Below the pieces are notes generated by a model. It saw only the letters and a list, made by a program, of their open reading frames with translations. It was not told the DNA's origin and did no database searches. Below are positions 51,101-60,349 of a DNA stretch of 64,000 nucleotides, one piece after another. The position numbers were made by a program, and so were the translations under genes. The stretch lies in the NCBI GenBank assembly GCA_964497185.1, contig CAZCBX010000012.1, positions 1-64,000 of the forward strand. The letters are read 5' to 3'. The stretch is from CAZCBX01 sp964497185 (GTDB lineage: Bacteria > Bdellovibrionota_G > JALEGL01 > JAGRMV01). Each line of letters starts with the position of its first letter. The first letter of the stretch is position 1.

Positions 51101-54100
51101 GCTGGTGCTTGGCGCCACTGCACTGGCATCGGTATTGGTGGGTGCCAGTTCCGAAGCAAAGATTAACCCATCGGCATCATCATTGGTCATGTCGATGTTC
51201 AAACCAATGCAGCCACCCAGCTCACCGCCAGCATAGTCAATGTTCCCATCGTTGTCCGCATCGCACGTATCACGGCCGTTTTCGACCACATCGGCCACCC
51301 CGTCGTTGTCGCTGTCGGGATCGACAAAGTCTGGACGATACCCGTCACCGGCTGGGCCCATTGTGCCTACGGCCATGCCGTTGTCGTTATCGCTGTTGAC
51401 CAGTTCGGATAAGGTGATGGGATCATCGGTACCAATATTCATGTCTGGGTCATAAGCCATGCGCTCGGCATCACTCACGCGATCATCGCCGTTGACATCC
51501 AGGTCGGAGATGATCGACCCGGCTTCATCCAAATCGGGCAAGCCGTCGTTGTCTGAATCGAGGTCATAGGCATTGGCATCGGCGTCACCATCGGCATTGG
51601 GCAACTGGCCCGCTGCTTGGGAATAAACCGTGGTGTATTCTGCGTCTTCAATGGCGCCATCGGTATTGACATCCAATGCACCCAATTCTCCCGCGTCAAT
51701 TTGTCCGTTGTCATTGACATCCAACGTGCCCAGCCCAAACTCAACCAAGTCGGGGATGCCGTCGCTGTCGCTGTCGGTATCCAAATAATTTTCGGTGCCA
51801 TCGGCATCGGCATCGTCGGTGCCCTCGACACCGTCGAGTACGCCATCGTTGTCGCTGTCGGTGTCGGTGTAATTGGGCACGCCATCGCCGTCAGTGTCGG
51901 GACATACAAACCCGTTGGGACATTCAACATCGTCTTCCAAACCGTCATTGTCTGAATCCCCCGCTCCGGGACCACCATCATCGACGTCTTGAATATCGGG
52001 AATGCCATCACCGTCGGTGTCGCCACAGGCTGGTGCATCGGCACACTCGACACTGTCAGGGGTGCCATCGCCATCGCTGTCGGTGTCATCATAATCAGGG
52101 TTGCCATCGCCATCGGTATCCAACGTATTGGATTCGTACGCATCCAAAATACCGTCGCCATCTTCATCGGCTGTTTCCGCTGAGTCAGGCGTACCATCGC
52201 CATCGCTGTCGGTATCCGTATAGTTTGGTATGCCGTCGCCATCGGTATCAGGACAAGTGACTCCGTTGGGACATTCCACATCATCGTTGATGCCGTCGCC
52301 ATCGCTGTCACCCGCGCCTGGACCATCGTCATCGGCATCGAGCCAATCGACAATGCCATCGCCATCGGTGTCGGGACAGTTGGGTGCTTGCACGGCCGTA
52401 CATTCGGCGCTGTCCAAATTGCCGTCGCCATCGGCATCGGTGTCATTGAAGTCGGCGTTGCCGTCCCCGTCGGTGTCCACGGTGTTGGACTCATATGCAT
52501 CAATGATGCCGTCGCTGTCGGTGTCGCCCGTCTCTGAAGCATCAAGCACACCATCATTGTCACTGTCGGGGTCGGTGTAATTGGGAATGTTGTCCCCATC
52601 GGTATCGGCACACACGGTGCCTCCGGGACATTCGGCTTGATCGGTTAACCCATCACCATCGGAATCGCCTACGCCCGGTCCTGCACCAGCAGGATCCAAC
52701 CAATCGGCAATGCCGTCGCCATCGGTATCGGGACAATCGGGTGTTTGCATGGCTGTACACTCAGCACTGTCCAAATCGCCGTCGCCATCGGCATCGGTGT
52801 CATTATAGTCCGCGTTGCCGTCACCATCCACATCAACTGTATTGGATTCATATGCATCTAAAATGCCATCGCTGTCGGTGTCACCGGTTTCTACCGCATC
52901 GGGCAAACCATCGCCATCGCTGTCGGTGTCGGAATAGTTGGGCACACCATCGCCATCGGCGTCGGGGCAGATGACGCCGTTGGGACATTCCACGTCATCG
53001 TTGATGCCGTCGCCATCGCTGTCACCCGCGCCAGGACCATCGTCATCGGCATCGAGCCAATCGGCGATGCCATCACCATCGGTATCGGGACAGTTGGGTG
53101 CTTGCACGGCCGTACATTCGGCGCTGTCCAAATTACCGTCGCCATCGGCATCGGTGTCATTGAAGTCGGCATTGCCGTCCCCGTCGGTGTCCACGGTGTT
53201 GGACTCATACGCATCAATAATGCCATCGCTGTCGGTGTCACCCAATTCAAGTTGATCGGTCACACCGTCGTTGTCACTGTCGCTGTCGGTGTAATCAGGC
53301 ACACCATCGCCGTCGGTGTCGGGACAAATGTATCCACCGGGACATTCAGCATCGTCATTTAGAGTATCGCCATCCGAATCACCTGTACCCGGCCCTGCAT
53401 CTTGCGCATCCAACCAATCGGGAATGTCATCGCCATCAGCATCACCACAATCGGGGGCGTCTGCACATTCTGCGCTGTCCAAATCGCCGTCGCCATCGGC
53501 ATCGGTGTCATTAAAGTCCGCGTTGCCATCATTGTCGGTATCAATCACATTGGACTCATAGGCGTCCAAAATACCATCGCTATCGGTATCGCCGTTTTCA
53601 AGGGCATCGGCAATGCCATCATTGTCTGAATCGGTGTCCATAAAGTTGGGCACACCATCTCGGTCTGAATCAGACGGCGCTTGCAAGCTTCCATGTTCGT
53701 CTTCATCAAGAATGCCATCGTTGTCTGTGTCTAGGTCACGAAAATCGGGCGCGTTGTCATTGGCTGAATCTACGTTGGATAAATTGGCATACAATAGGAC
53801 AGGTGCTGACGTATTGTAAACCAATGGCAAAGTGGCATAGTCCACAATGTCACTGCCTGCTTCCTGTGCATCCAGCAAACCATCTCCATCTGCATCGGTA
53901 TCCAAATAGTCCACGTTGCCGGCAGAATCGGTGTTAGCCAAGTTATCCGAATTGGTAACCAGGAAAGCTTCGTTTTCGATGTACCCATCCACACTGCCAT
54001 CGTCTCCATCGTAATCGTCTTGCGCTGGATCAATGTTGTTGTTGGTATGGGCCTCAAGCCAATCGGCAATGCCATCGCCGTCGCTGTCGCGATCCAAGTA

Positions 54101-57100
54101 ATCGGGCGTTACGTCCACAAAAGACAAATCCATCACCACTGAATCGGTGTTGGTGGGGGCTTCTTCCGAAGCATATACATAGTCATCGGCATCATCATTG
54201 AGCACGCAACCATTGCCTTCTGCGGGGTAATCAATTTCGCCATCGTCATTGGCATCGCAAGTTTCACGCCCGTTTTCAACCAAGTCCGCAATGCCGTCGT
54301 TGTCGCTGTCGCGATCATTGTAGTCAGGACGGTATCCATTGCCGGTGCTGCCGTAAGTGCCCAATACATCGTTATCGCCATTGGCAAGATCACCAAATAA
54401 AATCTCACCATCAACCATGCGTTCGGCTTCGGTAATTTCATTGTCATTGTTGGTGTCTTTGTCGGACACGGTCGTGCCTGCTTCATCGATATCGGGCAGA
54501 CCATCATTGTCCGAATCCAAATCTCGCGCATCACTTAAACCGTCACCGTCAAAGTCAGGCACTTGATCTTCAGCATGAGAATACGCGGTGGTGTATTCAT
54601 CTTCTTCGATGGCGCCATTGTCATTGGTATCCAACGCTCCAGGCACTTCACCATCGCCGGCTTCAATGATGCCGTCGTTGTCGGTATCCAAACTGCCAAA
54701 GCCATACTCGATGTAATCCGGAATGCCATCGTTATCGGAATCTAAATCCAATTTGTCTTTATCGCCGTCACCATCGGTATCGCCATCAAATTCGCTGCCA
54801 TCTGCCAAGCCGTCATTGTCCGAATCTGGATCCAGGTAATCAGCAATGCCGTCTCCATCCGAGTCTGTATTGGCGTTGCCGCCATTGTCTTGATTTTCAA
54901 TGATCTCATTGGCATCGGTGATGCCATCGTTGTCATCATCTACATCACGGTAATCGGGCTCTCCATCGCCGTCTTCATTGCCGCCACCCTCGGTGGTGTC
55001 ATCAATGCCGTTGTTGTCGGAGTCGGTGTCACGGTAGTTTGGCACCCCATCACCATCGGCATCCCCACTGCCCTCTTGGCTGTTGGTAAACCCATCGCCA
55101 TCATCATCGCGCGGCAGATTCACTGAATTGCTACCCGATAGCCCAATGGACTCTCCATCGCCATCGGCAGCTGTTTGCGAATTGTAACCACCTACGACAA
55201 AAGAGTTTGAAAAATTGGCAGAGTACGTGGACACCGGATCGGTGCAGGCATCATTGACGCCGTCATCATCAGGATGCGCGGCCGCACCGCCCAACGGGTT
55301 ATCGGGGGTAGAGGTGTCCGGCACAATGGTGCAATTGTGATCGACGGCAAACTCGTAGACCACGTACTCACCCGCATCCAGCTGGTCCAAGCCTGCTTCA
55401 TCTTGCACAGGCCACTGCAAATTTTGTACATCACTGCTGCTTGATGGATAAGCTGCGTCGGCATCCTCACCTGCACGAATGGCGGCTGTAATATCGGTAT
55501 TGACCCCTGCACAATTGGCTGTGGTCCAAGTTCGGCAAGTCGTTGGGTTTTGTGCCCCTGCGCCTGTCGAGCAATGGTAGGCGTTTATTGTATTGGGCGT
55601 GTACTGCAACCCACGGGCCAGATTATCAAAGACGTTTTGAATTTGATACGCGGTTTTGGTGCCAGCATTGCGAACCATCAAACGGTAAGTGGCATCATCA
55701 TTTCCATCAATCATTTGAATGGGATTGTCTGTGGCAGCAGTATCAAAACATTTGGTAAATGAAAGATCGGGGCTGGTGACCGTGTAAAATACACTGTCGG
55801 TGCTGTTGTTATTGCTTATGCTCGATACCGTACCCGAACCAGACGTCGGGTTGTCCCAGCGAATTTCCGCACGGTTACGGTAATTATTTGCGCTGGCATT
55901 GGTGTTGATCGAACCCGTTAGAACAAATACAATTTCACGCGCCACGTTGTCGGTATAAGTGTTGGTGATTTCGCCCGTGTCCACATAAAAAGTGTTGGCG
56001 CTGGATGTGTTCCAGTTGGCATTATCGGTGGGATCGTTTTCAAAACATATATTGGGGTAAGTTGTGGAACAGTATGGACCTGCACCACTGATGCCGCCCT
56101 GTACAACCACCGTAGTTGGATTGCCCCACCAGTCTACACCGCTTCCACCTGAACTATTGCGTTCTAAATCTCGCACTTCAAAATCGCTGGCTTTGCCTTC
56201 GGGCACTTCAAATTCAATCTCGAATGTCAGTTCATCACCCACCACACCGGGGTTGGGACCGCTGGTTAAGGCTTTGGTTACCAAAGGCGTATAAACTTTG
56301 ACTGTGGAGGTGTCACGCACACGAGGAAATTGAGCGGCAACGCCCCCTGGCTCATTGTCATAAAGAACATTTGTGGTGGTGGTAATGATTTGATCATACT
56401 TGGCGTCCTGGCTCACACGAACATCAAATTCAATGACACATTCGGGCGCGGGGTCGCCATTGGCAATGTTTAAACCAGAAATTCGAATGCCTGTTTCATC
56501 ACTGGCCGTCACATCGGGCGTAAGGGTGCTGCATCCAGCACCGGAAAGCGTGATGTTGTAATCACACGTCGGCGTTCCAGCAGTGCCAGGATCTTCATCA
56601 CAGTCCGCTGAATTTGAAACCGGTTGCAACGGATATTCCGTGGCTGCATCTTCTGGCAGCAAATCGGTAAATTCAATGTCATAGGCAACACGATCCCCAA
56701 TGTTGGTCAGGGTCACTTCATAAGTGATGATGTCACCAGCATCCACATTTTCTACATTGCCATCGCCGTCAATCACTGCATCGGCCCGCTCATTGTTGAA
56801 TGCTGAGGCCACCTTTTCCACAGTGAGAATGGGCGCCAAACCAGTAAAGGCCACTGTACTGGTCAAGGGCACTTCTACGTTGGTTTCCGTATCGCTGTAG
56901 GTTGCACTCACAATGTTGTTTCGGTTTAAACCATTTTGAATCGGCTCGCTGGTGGCCGTTAAGGTAAACAGAAAAGAGATGGTTTTGACAGACCCGTCCA
57001 CATCATTAAAATCACCAAACGTCCAAGCAATTGAATTTTCCGCTGCCATGCCCAGTGCTGTCGTGCCATCGGGCATGTTAATATTGGCGGTGGTATCTGC

Positions 57101-58981
57101 GCTTTTAATTCCCCATTGGTTGTTGGCTGGTGGCGCGGCATTGGTCACGCCATTGCCCGCATACGTTAAATTACCTGCAGGCGCTTCAAATAGGGGTGTG
57201 GGCAAGTAATCGGTGATCACCAAATTTTCAACATCGCCGCCCGGAATATCGATCACCACCTCGTAGGTCACCACATCGCCAGCTTCAATTTCGATGGGGT
57301 CAGGCACGACCGTACTGCCATTGATATTGACCACAAATTTTTCAAGATTGGTGATGGTCTGAATTTTGGCCTCTGCATCGTCAGAACGATTCTGTCCAGG
57401 ATTGCCACCCACAATGTCATAATCGAAGTCAACATTGTTCACCAATACATCGCCCGCATCAACTTCGGACGTATCGCCAGCCACAGCGCCAACAAACTCG
57501 TTTTCAACCAATGTGCGATAAGAAAGCGTGATGGCTGTGTTTTGATTTTCAGCACCGGTGATCAACGAATCGCCGCCTGGATTCAAATCTTGATCGGATA
57601 AAATTCCCGACAGGTCAATGGTAATGGTGGTTTCGCCGTTGCCGTCTGGACCGCTAATAACCAAATAACCGGGCGTGTCTGCCTGAACTGTATTTTGATC
57701 ATACACCGTGGTGACATCATCCTCGATCACAGAAATGGTGACCCCTTGGTATGCACCCGCGGGTGCCACAATGGTATGGCCGTCACCAATGACATCGGTA
57801 ATGATCATGTTGCCGAGGGTAAAATAATCGGAAATATCAATTTCGGTGGTCCATGTGATGGTGTCACCGGGCGTCAGTCCATTGCCATCCACGTCATTTT
57901 CAACGGAGGAACTTTTTCGCAAAGCCACGGATTTTGCCGTGACGTCTTCATCATCCGTACCTGACACCATACCAAATTCATCCGCATCCACGGTGACTGT
58001 ATTGCCAATGACCACAGAGGTGCCGGTGTTGGGGTCCAAAATATTGGTCAAGGTGACTGGATTGACTTCAGGGATGTATCCTTCCACTGAGATTTCAAAA
58101 TCCATGGATAGCGTGGTGTAAACAATTTCAAGCTCGCCATAAGTGGGCGACATCACATCGTTGTCAAAAGTACAGCTATCCAAGCCCATGAGCAGGGGTG
58201 TGATAACAAAACTCGAACAATCGCCATCATCGGGAGAGGTCAACACAAACTCTTGGGGAAAAGTGTCACGAATCACGACATTGGTTAAAGTTTGTCCTGT
58301 CGCGAGTCCACCAGAGATGGTGTAGGTGAAGGGATCAGAAGGTCCTGTTGAAGTAAGGCCAGGCTGGTCTGAGCTTTTATTGATGTTGATTAGGGACGGC
58401 GTAAGATTGGTGGTCTGCGCCACACTGCATACCGTGGGTGCTTCTGAACAGGTGCCGTAATTGTTGCTGGGAGAAGCCCCCAAAGCAAATACGCCCCGTA
58501 TATCGCGGATCACATCGGCCTCAAACAATGTTTGCTCAGGCGCATCGGTGGGCGTTAGTTCGAAGTCACATGCGATGGCAGGCTGAGATGGCGTCAGTTG
58601 GCCGATGCCAGGAATGGCCGTCACCACCGTTTCTCCAGTGAGCACCGACAACAATTCGCCCGTCACAGGATCGGTATAGGTGCTATCCGATGGCGCGGGT
58701 CCTTCAACCGTGGGCGCCTGGCCTAGCCCGTAAGCCCCACAATCCACTCCAGACAACGTCCATTCGGGTGGCAAAATAAAACGGAAATAAGGATAGTAAC
58801 CAGTATCGGTCGCCGTGGCCGGCACTTGATCATCATTGTTCAGCGTCAAGGTGAGCGTAACGTTTTGATCGATTAAAGGTGCGTTATTGACTTCAACAGA
58901 GAGATCGGGATCCGTGGCCGCCCATGTTTGAAAAGAAAGAATAAAAAACAAGCAAAAGCATAGAGATCGATAGAAAGGCAT
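48134..58981 (-). CDS. Giant surface protein: DUF11 and TSP3 stalk fused to an OmpA-type barrel
   Basis: 3,615 residues in one frame. Signal peptide about 1-21 (ends Q-T-W-A). About 25-1285: roughly seven DUF11/Ig-like domains (for example LEKFVVNINGS, LTVEKVASAF, PLVTKALTSG). About 1287-3045: Asp-rich thrombospondin type 3-like and EF-hand/dockerin-like calcium loops (DSDGDGI, DTNDNGAIEEDE). About 3050-3085: GLWLLGCASGQNG, a hydrophobic segment and Arg/Lys, like a MYXO-CTERM sorting tail. About 3086-3100: RKTLLLMMIVAMGGQAYA, which reads as a signal peptide. About 3101-3390: outer-membrane barrel-like strands. About 3495-3610: OmpA domain with HTDSDG and N-R-R-V-E-F. It may be cut after translation into a sorted stalk and an OmpA partner (inference). 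No clear internal ribosome site. Confidence 0.9.
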   Translation of the reverse strand: MPFYRSLCFCLFFILSFQTWAATDPDLSVEVNNAPLIDQNVTLTLTLNNDDQVPATATDTGYYPYFRFILPPEWTLSGVDCGAYGLGQAPTVEGPAPSDSTYTDPVTGELLSVLTGETVVTAIPGIGQLTPSQPAIACDFELTPTDAPEQTLFEADVIRDIRGVFALGASPSNNYGTCSEAPTVCSVAQTTNLTPSLININKSSDQPGLTSTGPSDPFTYTISGGLATGQTLTNVVIRDTFPQEFVLTSPDDGDCSSFVITPLLMGLDSCTFDNDVMSPTYGELEIVYTTLSMDFEISVEGYIPEVNPVTLTNILDPNTGTSVVIGNTVTVDADEFGMVSGTDDEDVTAKSVALRKSSSVENDVDGNGLTPGDTITWTTEIDISDYFTLGNMIITDVIGDGHTIVAPAGAYQGVTISVIEDDVTTVYDQNTVQADTPGYLVISGPDGNGETTITIDLSGILSDQDLNPGGDSLITGAENQNTAITLSYRTLVENEFVGAVAGDTSEVDAGDVLVNNVDFDYDIVGGNPGQNRSDDAEAKIQTITNLEKFVVNINGSTVVPDPIEIEAGDVVTYEVVIDIPGGDVENLVITDYLPTPLFEAPAGNLTYAGNGVTNAAPPANNQWGIKSADTTANINMPDGTTALGMAAENSIAWTFGDFNDVDGSVKTISFLFTLTATSEPIQNGLNRNNIVSATYSDTETNVEVPLTSTVAFTGLAPILTVEKVASAFNNERADAVIDGDGNVENVDAGDIITYEVTLTNIGDRVAYDIEFTDLLPEDAATEYPLQPVSNSADCDEDPGTAGTPTCDYNITLSGAGCSTLTPDVTASDETGIRISGLNIANGDPAPECVIEFDVRVSQDAKYDQIITTTTNVLYDNEPGGVAAQFPRVRDTSTVKVYTPLVTKALTSGPNPGVVGDELTFEIEFEVPEGKASDFEVRDLERNSSGGSGVDWWGNPTTVVVQGGISGAGPYCSTTYPNICFENDPTDNANWNTSSANTFYVDTGEITNTYTDNVAREIVFVLTGSINTNASANNYRNRAEIRWDNPTSGSGTVSSISNNNSTDSVFYTVTSPDLSFTKCFDTAATDNPIQMIDGNDDATYRLMVRNAGTKTAYQIQNVFDNLARGLQYTPNTINAYHCSTGAGAQNPTTCRTWTTANCAGVNTDITAAIRAGEDADAAYPSSSSDVQNLQWPVQDEAGLDQLDAGEYVVYEFAVDHNCTIVPDTSTPDNPLGGAAAHPDDDGVNDACTDPVSTYSANFSNSFVVGGYNSQTAADGDGESIGLSGSNSVNLPRDDDGDGFTNSQEGSGDADGDGVPNYRDTDSDNNGIDDTTEGGGNEDGDGEPDYRDVDDDNDGITDANEIIENQDNGGNANTDSDGDGIADYLDPDSDNDGLADGSEFDGDTDGDGDKDKLDLDSDNDGIPDYIEYGFGSLDTDNDGIIEAGDGEVPGALDTNDNGAIEEDEYTTAYSHAEDQVPDFDGDGLSDARDLDSDNDGLPDIDEAGTTVSDKDTNNDNEITEAERMVDGEILFGDLANGDNDVLGTYGSTGNGYRPDYNDRDSDNDGIADLVENGRETCDANDDGEIDYPAEGNGCVLNDDADDYVYASEEAPTNTDSVVMDLSFVDVTPDYLDRDSDGDGIADWLEAHTNNNIDPAQDDYDGDDGSVDGYIENEAFLVTNSDNLANTDSAGNVDYLDTDADGDGLLDAQEAGSDIVDYATLPLVYNTSAPVLLYANLSNVDSANDNAPDFRDLDTDNDGILDEDEHGSLQAPSDSDRDGVPNFMDTDSDNDGIADALENGDTDSDGILDAYESNVIDTDNDGNADFNDTDADGDGDLDSAECADAPDCGDADGDDIPDWLDAQDAGPGTGDSDGDTLNDDAECPGGYICPDTDGDGVPDYTDSDSDNDGVTDQLELGDTDSDGIIDAYESNTVDTDGDGNADFNDTDADGDGNLDSAECTAVQAPNCPDTDGDGIADWLDADDDGPGAGDSDGDGINDDVECPNGVICPDADGDGVPNYSDTDSDGDGLPDAVETGDTDSDGILDAYESNTVDVDGDGNADYNDTDADGDGDLDSAECTAMQTPDCPDTDGDGIADWLDPAGAGPGVGDSDGDGLTDQAECPGGTVCADTDGDNIPNYTDPDSDNDGVLDASETGDTDSDGIIDAYESNTVDTDGDGNADFNDTDADGDGNLDSAECTAVQAPNCPDTDGDGIVDWLDADDDGPGAGDSDGDGINDDVECPNGVTCPDTDGDGIPNYTDTDSDGDGTPDSAETADEDGDGILDAYESNTLDTDGDGNPDYDDTDSDGDGTPDSVECADAPACGDTDGDGIPDIQDVDDGGPGAGDSDNDGLEDDVECPNGFVCPDTDGDGVPNYTDTDSDNDGVLDGVEGTDDADADGTENYLDTDSDSDGIPDLVEFGLGTLDVNDNGQIDAGELGALDVNTDGAIEDAEYTTVYSQAAGQLPNADGDADANAYDLDSDNDGLPDLDEAGSIISDLDVNGDDRVSDAERMAYDPDMNIGTDDPITLSELVNSDNDNGMAVGTMGPAGDGYRPDFVDPDSDNDGVADVVENGRDTCDADNDGNIDYAGGELGGCIGLNIDMTNDDADGLIFASELAPTNTDASAVAPSTSDSIPDYIDRDSDGDGIADWLEAHTNDNIDPTMDNYDFDNNGYIENEAFLITDPMDLVNSEIVGGPLPDIYDLDSDGDTITDSQESGAPVADYASVPGTLSIDTASNIVDLYAELYSSDAINDNQPDFRDINSDNDGITDAVEKGAGTDPVDVDTDGVPDFQESDGDGGDPDNDGLTNSEEITLGTEFFDPTTTDDPGCIGVSNCVCSDGCKALGTTPNCPFDDPANSAWFDEGAPYSAADPFLDPSLVSNDADGDGCSDCFEGAVSFSNPNVADTDGDTINDCVEYNTGSSPVLADTDGDGCSDTCEIFGSGPDCDVTGAAWFTQAGTPENPLTDPTTDADADGDGLSDCAELSVHLTDPNNEDTDGGGIDDGFEINSFNSDPLDPLDDCPNTNDSDNDGLTDCEEIDLGLDPFTPSGNIQGSGTTGLWLLGCASGQNGLLWMLMGIIMLMSLGRAFRKTLLLMMIVAMGGQAYALNTQLFRPILGQEREGVTNYASRGLTHGQVEFGIYASFLENALEFGVDDDQVDQIVKSFLTTEAMLAWGVSERFTLHVSLPFNPYSNVEPIANFQDTQDFSLGDARISATIFLGSTQPEDLYKSWTVGLVPFVTIPFNNEDDFFGDTNFTGGAYLVMDRYIHKNHYLALNVGSRFRERERLINLVVDDEFLYGLTYTYRISCASRWDLIADFTGSTTYREFFSQEISSPLEAFFSVRHRSPGDRWEWTGGFGRGTNNGYGSPDYHVYTGLTYRFANKRPTRPHPCQAVTQPEPAPAPAPKPIVEEGMLDFQIMNADQKPVSLPFVLTTEMGKQLTSIVSNRLRRTLPVGRYVIVVKENGEDKNIPLTISASQTTEKVFILTPKVEDAPEPKVEYIDPIYFEVNQATIDPQSYATINHVAEVIKRYDNVKSVSVQAHTDSDGPMDYNLQLSIRRANAVKDYLVGQGINESKIRIAGFGEAKPRVANTSAANKAKNRRVEFELSLSDQTINIINR
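49880..55120 (-). repeat. TSP3/EF-hand calcium-loop repeats, nested
   Basis: Coding repeats of GAY-rich DNA. Five cassettes of about 119 residues carry an E-C-P-[GN]-G marker near 53338, 52981, 52626, 52268 and 51916. On either side, two long modules share GYRPD...DSDNDGIADLVENGR and DSDGDGIADWLEAHT, one near 53700-54760 and one near 50640-51770. Confidence 0.85.
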
Positions 58982-59065
58982 ACAAAATCATTCCACAGCT
59001 CTTTTTTTTTGTAAATTTTTTTAAGGTTTTGTATTGATTTTATGAATGTTTTTTACGTAAATGCT

Positions 59066-60331
59066 TTAACCACTGGCTTTTTCTCGCCACACGCGCGCGC
59101 CTACTTTGGATAATTTTTCTTCAATGCGCTGGTAGCCTCTATCCAGATGATAAATACGCCCAACCGTGGTTTGACCCTTGGCCACCAAACCAGCAAGAAT
59201 CAATGACGCGCTGGCGCGCAAGTCCGTAGCCATCACCGGCGCCCCCTTTAAAGAACATTGCCCCTGAATGGTCAAACTTGATCCCTTGATGGAAATTTTG
59301 GCCCCCATTCTTACCAGCTCAGGCACGTGCATAAAGCGATTTTCAAAAATGGTTTCGGTCACCACACTTTGACCTTGTGCCTGGGTGAGTAGACTCACCA
59401 TTTGTGCCTGCATATCGGTTGGAAAACCTGGATACGGCTCCGTGCGAAAATCCACGGCTTGATAGGCACCATCGCTGCGCACATGTATATCGCTCTCTTG
59501 ACTTTCAATGTCGATACCCATGTTTTTCATTTTGGCCATCACGCTGTGCAGATGATCTGGGTTGGCTTGTTTTAACCGAATGTCTCCACCTGTAATGGCC
59601 GCTGCCACCATGAACGTGCCGGCTTCGATTCGATCGGGAAGATTTTGCACTGAAAAACCCTTCAGGTGATCGTTGCCTGTGATGGTCATCGTGGCTGTGC
59701 CAATGCCTTCTATGGTTGCGCCCATCTGCACAAGCGTTTCTGCAATAAATACAACTTCGGGCTCGCGCGCGCAGTTGGTCAACGTAACAGGCTGACTGCC
59801 TCGCGCTGCCGCCGTCAACGCATTGATGGTGCCGGTGACAGTCACTTGATCAAAAAATATTTCACACGCTTGCACTTGATCCAGCTTGGCCACCACGTCG
59901 CCATCGACGATTTCAATCTCGGCGCCCATTTTTTCAAATGCTTTTAAATGCAAATCAATGGGCCGCACGCCAATGGCACAGCCACCAGGCAAGGCCACCC
60001 TGGCTTGACCACAACGCGCCAACAAAGGACCCAACACAATCACCGATGCGCGCATTTTGCGCACCTGATCATAGGGTGCATGGGTTTCCAGAATCGATGG
60101 CGCATGAAGCTGCACTTGATCTTCATGACGCTCAATGCTCACGCCCAAGGGCGAGAGCAAACGTTGCATGGCGTGCATATCGGCCAAATCCGGAATGTTG
60201 GTGGCTGTGCAGGGTTGATCGGTTAATAACGCCAGCGGCAAAAGGGGCAATGCCGCATTTTTTGCACCACTGATGATGATTTCCCCTTCAAGGCGTTGTC
60301 CACCTTCAACACATAAATTTTCCAATGCCAT
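59066..60331 (-). CDS. murA: UDP-N-acetylglucosamine 1-carboxyvinyltransferase
   Basis: 421 residues, standard length. The substrate-binding SGAKNAALPLLPLAL and the loop with the catalytic Cys in PGGCAIGVRPIDLH mark MurA, so it should be fosfomycin sensitive (Cys retained). It makes the first committed peptidoglycan precursor. It lies 18 bp after prmC on the same strand, so prfA, prmC and murA form an operon, a common arrangement. Confidence 0.97.
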   Translation of the reverse strand: MALENLCVEGGQRLEGEIIISGAKNAALPLLPLALLTDQPCTATNIPDLADMHAMQRLLSPLGVSIERHEDQVQLHAPSILETHAPYDQVRKMRASVIVLGPLLARCGQARVALPGGCAIGVRPIDLHLKAFEKMGAEIEIVDGDVVAKLDQVQACEIFFDQVTVTGTINALTAAARGSQPVTLTNCAREPEVVFIAETLVQMGATIEGIGTATMTITGNDHLKGFSVQNLPDRIEAGTFMVAAAITGGDIRLKQANPDHLHSVMAKMKNMGIDIESQESDIHVRSDGAYQAVDFRTEPYPGFPTDMQAQMVSLLTQAQGQSVVTETIFENRFMHVPELVRMGAKISIKGSSLTIQGQCSLKGAPVMATDLRASASLILAGLVAKGQTTVGRIYHLDRGYQRIEEKLSKVGARVWREKASG

Positions 60332-60349
60332 GCTTGGCCTCTTTTCTCA

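Noticed and set aside
51109..53629. Several Ser/Pro-rich or Ile/Val/Gly-rich open frames on the plus strand opposite the stalk repeats
   Set aside because: They are antisense shadows of GAY-rich codons, mirror the repeat period and have no ribosome sites.
49880..55120. Regularly spaced short DNA repeats that could be taken for a CRISPR array
   Set aside because: They are in phase with a single long reading frame and encode Asp-rich calcium loops; there are no identical repeats with unique spacers.
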